Source: Basidiobolus meristosporus CBS 931.73 (taxonomy: Eukaryota > Basidiobolomycota > Basidiobolomycetes > Basidiobolales > Basidiobolaceae). From it: DNA of 36,132 nucleotides. Both the position numbers and the translations under genes were made by a program. Where the stretch lies: NCBI GenBank assembly GCA_002104905.1, contig MCFE01000790.1, positions 1 through 36,132 of the forward strand. The letters run 5' to 3'. The notes beneath the pieces were generated by a model. The model saw nothing but the letters and a program-made list of their open reading frames with translations. It ran no database searches and was not told the DNA's origin. Numbering within the stretch: position 1 is the first letter of the stretch; each line of letters opens with the position of its first letter. Positions 30,530 through 36,132 of this stretch are shown here, piece after piece.

Positions 30530-30685
30530 AGACTTGTTCTGTTGGATAGTGACTCATAGCGCCATCCTGCTTATAGGGCAGGATTGATCTGGCACTCTTT
30601 TTTCTACCATAATGCCAGTTATAGGATACATATACTGGTTGTTTTACTCAATCTTACTTATGTTGCTCAGTAGAGTGCTGAATAT
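30530..30685. mobile_element. Left terminal fragment of the PIF/Harbinger-like element family
   Basis: The start agacttgttctgttggatagtgac, the motif catagcgccatcctgcttatag and ttactcaatcttacttat match the left end of the element at 32094-32126 plus 33198-33340. The 3 bases before it (att) are the same as before 32094. Similarity ends near 30685, where orfX copy C begins, so this is a terminal fragment left by deletion. Confidence 0.55.
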
Positions 30686-32093
30686 GTGCTATGCTTTTTC
30701 CTTGATAAATGTTGTATTGGTGCATCTATGTCTGCCTAATTGTCCCTGATTGGCACTCTTTCAGCTACCTGACATCTCTTTGACCCTTGTTTAGGGCTCT
30801 TGGTCCAGCTTGTAATGACTCTTGAGGAAGCTGCTGGATTTTAGCCATGGCACCCTTGTTCTTCTGCCTTTGATAGTTTCTGCTATTCTTAAGATACTTT
30901 CTTAGCATACCAAGGCTGGCCCATAATCTGTTTGCCTCTTTGAATCAATGATAATGCTCATAGAGCAAGTCAAGTGCATTATGATTGGTCTTGAGTTCCT
31001 GATGGTCCCATGGTATGCCAGCCTCAAAGTGATGGCAAGCTAGACTTTAGACAGCCTCCTGAATATTAGGCCACTCTTCACTATTGCACTATATGGCTTC
31101 AAATATCTTCAATGATTTTTTATTCTTAGGCCTTGGTATAAACACCTCATTGTCTGCCTCCCACACTGTGCAGGCTTTTCTATGAGCTTTATCTTTGGGC
31201 ACTGTTGTTGTGCTTCAAAGACTGTACATATTTCTCTGCAGTTATACTGGGAAATGGCTTGATTATTGGCTGTTTACATTGAGCCACTTGAGTTCCTTTT
31301 TTGCAGTAAGGATACTAGACTTGTTTTGCTAGATAGTGCCACATTGAGCCATGAGTGCCAAACAATGCCATAGTGTGCCAGGGAGGCCAAGTGAGCCTAT
31401 ACTTGGCCACAGAGTGTGAAACATAACTCTGCATCTTCATGCAAAGCAGCCCCTGAGTTTCACCCATTGTGCTGGAGAAGATCCATTTTTTGACCTTTTC
31501 TAGTGGATCAATGTTATTTAGAATATGTGAGAGCACAGGACAACTAAAGATATTCATCTGGTACTCAATACCCTTGGCTCTCTAAATCTAGCTCCTGTGG
31601 TGTATATCATGTCCCAAAAATGCATGGCACTATCTTGGTCCACTGGTACTATCTGGCACTATATGCCCTTTATATAGGTTTTACTGTAGGGCTAATATTT
31701 ATTTATAGTACCCAATAGTACCAGTGGACCAAAATAGTGCCATGCATTTTTATGACATGATACAAGCTACAGGAGCTAGATTCAGAGTGCCCTGGGTATT
31801 ATATACCAGATGCATATCTTCCATCTTTTTGTGCTATTACACATAGTGCACAACATTGATCCAAAAAAAAAAGGTCAAAAAATAGATTTTCTTCAGCACA
31901 ATGGGTGAAATACAGGGGCTGCTTTGCATGAAGATGCAGAGCTATGTTTCAAACTTTATGGCCAAGTATAGGCTCACTTGGCCTCCTTGGCACACTATAG
32001 CATCATTTGGCACTCATGGCTCAATGTGGCACTATCCTATGGAACAAGTCTACTGCCTTCTCTACCTGGGATAATGATTGCTCTACACATATT
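30686..32093 (-). pseudogene. orfX copy C, split by a palindromic MITE
   Basis: Read on the minus strand from 32093: a short part matching 24330-24390 (tacctgggata.tgattgctc), then the MITE 31317-32051, then IKPFPSITAEKY, QQQCPKIKLIEKP and VFIPRPKNKKSLKI patches (31110-31270). Past the point where copy A ends it continues HFEAGIPWDHQELKTNHNAL, FKEANRLWASLGMLRKYLKN and QVAERVPIRDN...DAPIQHLSRKKHST (about 30690-31020). Copy D confirms this C-terminus. The joined copies suggest a protein of about 390 residues with basic, helix-rich C-terminal parts. Several stops and shifts are present. Confidence 0.6.
31317..32051. mobile_element. Palindromic MITE, second full copy (735 bp)
   Basis: The ends agacttgtt and aacaagtct carry a 3-bp duplication act (31314-31316 and 32052-32054). 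The inner arms match those of 25733-26485, including aaaatgcatggcactatcttgg and its inverse. It interrupts orfX copy C: sequence on both sides is continuous with copy B (gcagtaaggatact / actgc...tacctgggata). Confidence 0.9.
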
Positions 32094-32126
32094 AGACTTG
32101 TTCCAATGGAGAGAGCCAAATAGCAC

Positions 32127-33197
32127 TGTAGTGGGGTGACAGTGACACCCACTGACAGATGTGCTCATTCCCTTATTTTCTACTTCCCTATATCTCTACT
32201 ACACTTAATTCAGTTTTATCCCATTTGTCTTACCCAATCAGTACTATCCCATAAGCCAGTTGACTATCACACCTGCTTACCTTATTGCATAAGTTACCCC
32301 TCACTTTATGTAAGATTACTAGCTATAAGTACTTCTATATTATGCAAGTACCCGCGCCAGTACCCATGACACATGATCAGCCTGTGTCACCATCCCTACC
32401 ATTTCCATACCATATATGGTATCCCCATGTTACACAGGTTTCAAAATACTGATTCCTGATTGGTTGGATGTGCTGTGCCTCTTAGAACCTTCCGGCACCT
32501 ACTTAGAACATTCTTAGGCCATTCTGATGTCATTAAGATTTCTATTGATCTCCGGAACCTTCTGGAACACCATGATTAGTAATCACTTAGCCAGTGAAAA
32601 AAGTATATAAGGGAGGCTATCCCTCAACAATAAATCATCATCCCTTTTATCAATATACCGACTTGTTGATTAGTGTGATCACTGCTACCTGCTGCTACCT
32701 GAACTTCCAACCCCAGACCACAGGACACTCCCAGGAAACCGCACTGACAGCCAACTGACCTTGGAGGCACTACTTGTGAGGAATACTCAGAGTAGGTATC
32801 TTTTACTACATTTGATTCTTTCCCAAGTTTGTTCTTGTACAGGCAAAGATACTTTTCTGTCTTTGTAACTATTGACCACAGCTGCATTCTTATCAAGTCC
32901 CTGCTGGTGGAGTTTACAGTTGTTTTGACTTTGGAAGCTTTAGTACATTGTCATCTCATAGGACGCTGAACCCAGCACATACTTTTGTTAAGACGCCAAC
33001 TAAGTTGGGGATTGTAGCTCAATAGTTTTCCCTTGACAAGCTTGTGGCTTTATTCCCCTTCACATTAGATTAGAGACAGAGCCCAAGTATTCCTAGCAAG
33101 CTTTTGCCAGAGGTTATTGCACCCAGTGAACACCCCACACACAAAACACTTGAGAAGTGTTGGACGTATCTCTCCCTTGGACCTATACACCACCACA
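32127..33197 (+). repeat. Copy R2 of the ~1.07 kb LTR-like repeat: full-length solo LTR
   Basis: The repeat starts tgtagtgggg and ends ccaccaca (1071 bp, TG...CA ends, short inverted repeat). It contains tatataagggagg near 32604 and aataaatc near 32629, which resemble a TATA box and poly-A signal of an LTR. The flanks gcac (32123-32126) and gcgc (33198-33201) form a 4-bp duplication with one difference of the CpG-decay type. No internal retroelement region is attached. Confidence 0.75.
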
Positions 33198-33339
33198 GCG
33201 CCAGCCTACTTATAGTGCCTGATTGATCTGGCACTCTATGGCAATATCTGGCACTATAATTGCTACCAAAATGCCTGTGGTAGGCTATAGTTGATGGTAA
33301 TTTACTCAATCTTTCTTATATTACTCAGAACAGAGCTTT

Positions 33340-34080
33340 TCTTGCTTCATTTACACTTCATAATGCTGCAGACACATTTGTCTCAGTGGATGTCTTCTTG
33401 TACAAATATACAGTGAATTGATTTGTATCTTAGCTATTTTACCTATTCTTCTGCTGTCTCCTAAAATGACTTTTCTCTGAATTTACCTGCTAATATACCA
33501 ATTCTCTTCAGATATCTAAATGTATGCTCTACCCTCACTCTGAAATTATTAACTATCTCATTGTAGAGCTTCTGCTTACTGTTAAGCACACCACCCCTTG
33601 GCTTCCTATAAACTATAATACATCCTAATCTCCTACTATCCTCTTCTATATAAGCCCAATCTGTCACACATTTCTCCCCTTTACTGAATTCTGGATGGTT
33701 CTCTACCCAAAATGCTTTGTCATGCCTACTTCCAGCAAATAGCCCACTAAACCAGATGAAGTTACCCTCAATGCCAAACAGTGCTTAAAACTTCACACAG
33801 TGTGCCTTGTACTTGCCAGAATAATAGTGCCTCTGGCTTCTAAAAAGTCTGCAAACCTTGACTGGGAAAATATCCATAGTATCCCTAATATGGAGCCTGT
33901 TGCTGAACACTCAGGGATATGGAAGTCTATTGCAGCTGCTAAGCCTAGTATTTCAAGCTTGCTGTAAGTTATTCATACCCTCTGCAGGTGGTTTTCCATT
34001 GCTGTCAGCTGGGAATGAAAGCTTCAATGACTTTTATTACCATGAATGGTTGGATGAATCCTTGTAGGACAATAGTTCTT
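33340..34080 (-). pseudogene. PIF/Harbinger-like DDE transposase relic
   Basis: The minus strand reads RHYYSGKYKAHCVKF*ALFG, IEGNFIWFSGLFAGSRHDKAFW, VTDWAYIEEDSRRLG and YNEIVNNFRVRVEHTFRYLK. The pattern G-S-x-HD, then a (T)DxxY block, then RVxVExxFxxLK matches the catalytic region of DDE_Tnp_4 (HARBI1-like) transposases as I know them: the HD, the D of TDWAY and the E of VEHTF are candidate catalytic residues. A stop lies in the codon before ALFG. The open stretch 33461-33667 holds the C-terminal part. The N-terminus and first Asp are not clearly readable. The family normally gives 3-bp target duplications, as seen for the MITEs with the same ends. Confidence 0.7.
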
Positions 34081-34088
34081 GTGGTGGC

Positions 34089-34456
34089 TGTTGAAATATT
34101 GGACTATTTGGTATCATTCAGCAGCTAAAAATTTACTTAACAATTCTAGACTAGCCTTAGTCACTGTAGGACTCATTTACTGCCTTAACTTTGCCACTTT
34201 CTCCAGATATATGATCTTATGATTATTCCCCTATATTCAAGATCAAATTAGCACTATTACCAAACATCATGTACTACCCTGAAACTGTTACAGAATGCTC
34301 CTTAATATTGAGAAACCCTCCCTACTTAGTGTTACAGCTGTTTTACTTCTACAAAGGTATGAATACTGAGCTTCTCTTTTAATAAACAACAGTCCAACTA
34401 TTATCACTATTTCTTGATAAGTTCCTTATATCCAAATCACTTCTTAAATTGCAACA
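34089..34456 (+). repeat. 5' LTR of the copia copy at the window end (copia-3)
   Basis: The 368-bp LTR (tgttgaaatattgg...ttgcaaca) is in plus orientation and is followed by ggttatgagcccc, the same primer-binding site as copia-1 (34457-34469). It inserted into the PIF/Harbinger-like relic. The 3' LTR lies outside the window. Confidence 0.92.
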
Positions 34457-34469
34457 GGTTATGAGCCCC
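34457..34469 (+). other. Primer-binding site of copia-3
   Basis: The sequence ggttatgagcccc is the exact complement of the initiator tRNA-Met anticodon-arm sequence discussed for copia-1, one more case of the same half-tRNA priming site. Confidence 0.7.
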
Positions 34470-34492
34470 AATTGCCTTAATCTACTCTAAAG

Positions 34493-36132
34493 ATGACTTC
34501 TACCAGCAAATAAAGCAATACCAACATCTTCCCTGCAAAGGAGAGGTTTGATGGTAAGAACTACAGACTTTGGAGAATCAAGATGCAGATCCACCTTGAG
34601 GAAAGAAAGCTTTGGAACATAGTAACCGGAAAGGAAGTTGAGCCCAAAGGAACAGCAGAAGATGTGGAGAAGCTTCAAGAGAAGGAGAGAAAGGCCTTCA
34701 ATGCCATATGCATCAATGTGTAAGACTCCTTCATTGGACAAATCCATGCCTCAAATACTGCCAAAGCAGCATGGGAATCCTTAGAGAAGATCTTTAGAGC
34801 AAATTCAGTATCAAGCAAGCTTTATTTGAAACAAAAGTTCTTCAACATGAGGAAGAAGCCAGATGATGACATGCTACAACTCATTACCAGAATGGAGACA
34901 CTTGCAGAAGAACTTTACAGTATTAATGCTGGTGTAGATGATGAAGAAAAGATACTCTGTCTGCTTTGCAGCTTACCAGACAAGTATGAGCCACTCATAC
35001 TTTCTTTTGAAAGCAGAGAGGACAACTTGACTTTAGACTATATCAAAGGAAGACTTCTCCATGAAGAACTCAGACGTAATGATCAAGCAGAGAAAATAGA
35101 AGATAATGCTTTATTCAGCTCAGAAAGGCACACAGAAAAGAAGGGAAAGCAACAAAACCAAAGAAAACCTGGCTGCTGTAACTACTGTAAAAGGCCAGGA
35201 CACTGGGCAAGAGAATGCAAGAAGAAACAAGCAGACAAAAAACAGAAACTAGAGCAGGCAAACCATATAACTACTGATGCACAGTTATTTGTAACTGTAC
35301 AAGAGAGTGCAAGTAACCAAAGTAATGAATGGTATGTTGACTCTGGAGCATCACAGCATATTTGTGGTATAAAGGATTGGTTCAGCAACTTAAAGACTAT
35401 TCCTGTAGAAAGGTTTATCTGGGAGATAACTCTGCATTGGAAGCCACCACCAGTGGGTCTATACAACTAAATATGAGTGATAACTCAGGGGCAACAACAG
35501 CAAAACTGACTGACGTACTCTATGTACCTGGAATAGCTAAGAACCTACTCTCAGTCAGTAAAGCAACTACTCAGGGACCAAAATTGTTTTTGCTAAGCTG
35601 AGCTGCTCAATATTGAATGAAAATGGACAAAAATTAGCTTTGGGAATCAGAGATCACAATATATATAAGTTGCAATGCAAGATCATTGTACCTGAGTATG
35701 TCAACATTGCTGAAACTGATGAAACCAACTGGGAGACATGGCATAGGAGGCTAGGACACATTGGGGAACAGAAAATGAGCCAATTGTTGAAAAATCAGAG
35801 TGTTTTGGGCCTAAAATACATAATTCTAATCAAATTGAATGTTTGTAACGGATGTTCATATGCCAAACAAGCTAGGCAACGGTCCAAGAGCTCAGAAGGC
35901 ATCAATACCACCAAAATATTGGCTATTTTACACTCAGACATATGTGGCCCCATAAGAACACTGTCCTTTGGAGCCAAGAGATACTTTATGACGTTTATTG
36001 ATGACAAGACAAGATAGACATGGGTGTACTTCCTCAAAACAAAGGATGAAGCTTTGGAGATGTTTAAGCACTTCAAGAACATGGCAGAAACACAAACTGG
36101 GTGTAAATTGAAGGTACTATAAAGTGACAATA
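34493..36132 (+). pseudogene. Copia-3 gag-pol, 5' part, with a few stops
   Basis: The start MTSTSK is followed at codon 7 by TAA (34511-34513; CAA, Gln, in copia-1). A second TAA is at 34721-34723 (again CAA in copia-1). From 34826 the gag is open: zinc knuckle CNYCKRPGHWAREC and protease DSGAS are intact (to about 35360). One-base deletions near 35406 and 35590 shift the frame. The integrase finger (HRRLGHIG..CNGC) is readable in 35613-36017, ending at a TAG (36015-36017; TAT in copia-1). Near 36119 TAA replaces CGA. It is otherwise close to copia-1, a fairly young dead copy. Truncated by the window end. Confidence 0.93.

Larger units (their letters stand above)
32094..34088 (-). mobile_element. 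PIF/Harbinger-like DNA transposon, left part, with nested solo LTR
   Basis: The left end agacttgttccaatgg at 32094 is like that of the MITEs. The solo LTR R2 (32127-33197) interrupts it. Removing R2 gives agacttgttcc...aaatagcgccagcctacttatag, collinear with 30530-30580. The transposase relic lies on the minus strand in the interior. The right end is missing because a copia LTR begins at 34089. Confidence 0.65.

Noticed and set aside
30530-30685. Reading 30530 as the left end of the orfX/Tnp2 transposon
   Set aside because: The same terminal 150 bp flank the PIF/Harbinger-like transposase at 33198-33340, so the end belongs to that family. A shared origin cannot be fully excluded.
32136-32369. 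Open frame of 77 codons in the R2 repeat
   Set aside because: It is not preserved in R1 or R3 and lies in an LTR-like region.
1-36132. Host gene, rRNA, CRISPR array or bacterial operon
   Set aside because: No frame without transposon similarity is longer than about 110 codons with plausible composition, no rRNA or CRISPR-like spacing was seen, and the content is typical of eukaryotic retroelements.
1-36132. Classical CpA-targeted repeat-induced point mutation as the cause of decay
   Set aside because: The changes I could read by comparison of copies are mainly at CpG or single CAA codons; CpA loss cannot be judged without counting, so methylation-driven CpG decay is the simpler reading.

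Overview
This 36.1 kb window is eukaryotic and consists almost entirely of transposable elements, most of them old and broken and stacked inside one another. I find no host gene, rRNA, intact tRNA or CRISPR array. The best clue to the host is the primer-binding site of the intact copia element. It matches the anticodon arm of initiator tRNA-Met in the form that has GGGCUCAUAACC, which as I recall is the fungal form (plants and animals have GGGCCCAUAACC). An AT-rich, transposon-loaded and probably CpG-methylated fungal genome is therefore the most likely source. This is an inference and I do not name a species.

Layout. 1-186 is the end of a CpG-rich terminal-inverted-repeat element. 187-3861 is the best copy of a two-gene DNA transposon: a CACTA/Tnp2-type transposase relic on the minus strand, a short intergenic region, and a divergent unclassified gene here called orfX on the plus strand. 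3921-8605 is a complete, young Ty1/copia element on the minus strand, with one 1305-codon gag-pol frame, near-identical LTRs and a 5-bp target duplication. It lies inside the gag relic of a second copia family (3862-3920 and 8606-9360). 9361-15265 holds further orfX/Tnp2 fragments, a decayed palindromic MITE, tRNA-like repeats, a solo or truncated copia LTR and unassigned DNA. 15761-24008 is an old copia relic split by a Ty3/gypsy element (17505-23392, target duplication tatg). The gypsy copy carries an inverted solo LTR of its own family inside a duplicated gag. 24009-27350 is another orfX/Tnp2 unit, interrupted by a copia solo LTR and a 753-bp palindromic MITE. 27351-29323 holds two inverted copies of a ~1.07 kb LTR-like repeat, followed by a second gypsy family's RNase H/integrase relic. 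30530-34088 contains another orfX copy, a second palindromic MITE, and a PIF/Harbinger-like (DDE) transposase relic interrupted by a solo copy of the 1.07 kb LTR. 34089-36132 is the 5' part of another copia copy, cut by the window end.

How the parts relate. The copia family has four or more copies here of very different ages. The palindromic MITEs share their first bases with the left end of the PIF/Harbinger-like element and have 3-bp target duplications, so that transposase family is their plausible source of mobility. The Tnp2 transposase and orfX keep the same head-to-head arrangement at three separate loci, so they most likely belong to one transposon with a shared divergent promoter. 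Nearly all relics are strongly CpG-poor and many of their stops are explained by CGA to TGA or CAA to TAA changes, whereas the young copia element and the 1-186 element are richer in CpG. This fits decay by cytosine methylation and deamination.

All assignments come from reading translations and repeats by eye. No database search was run.
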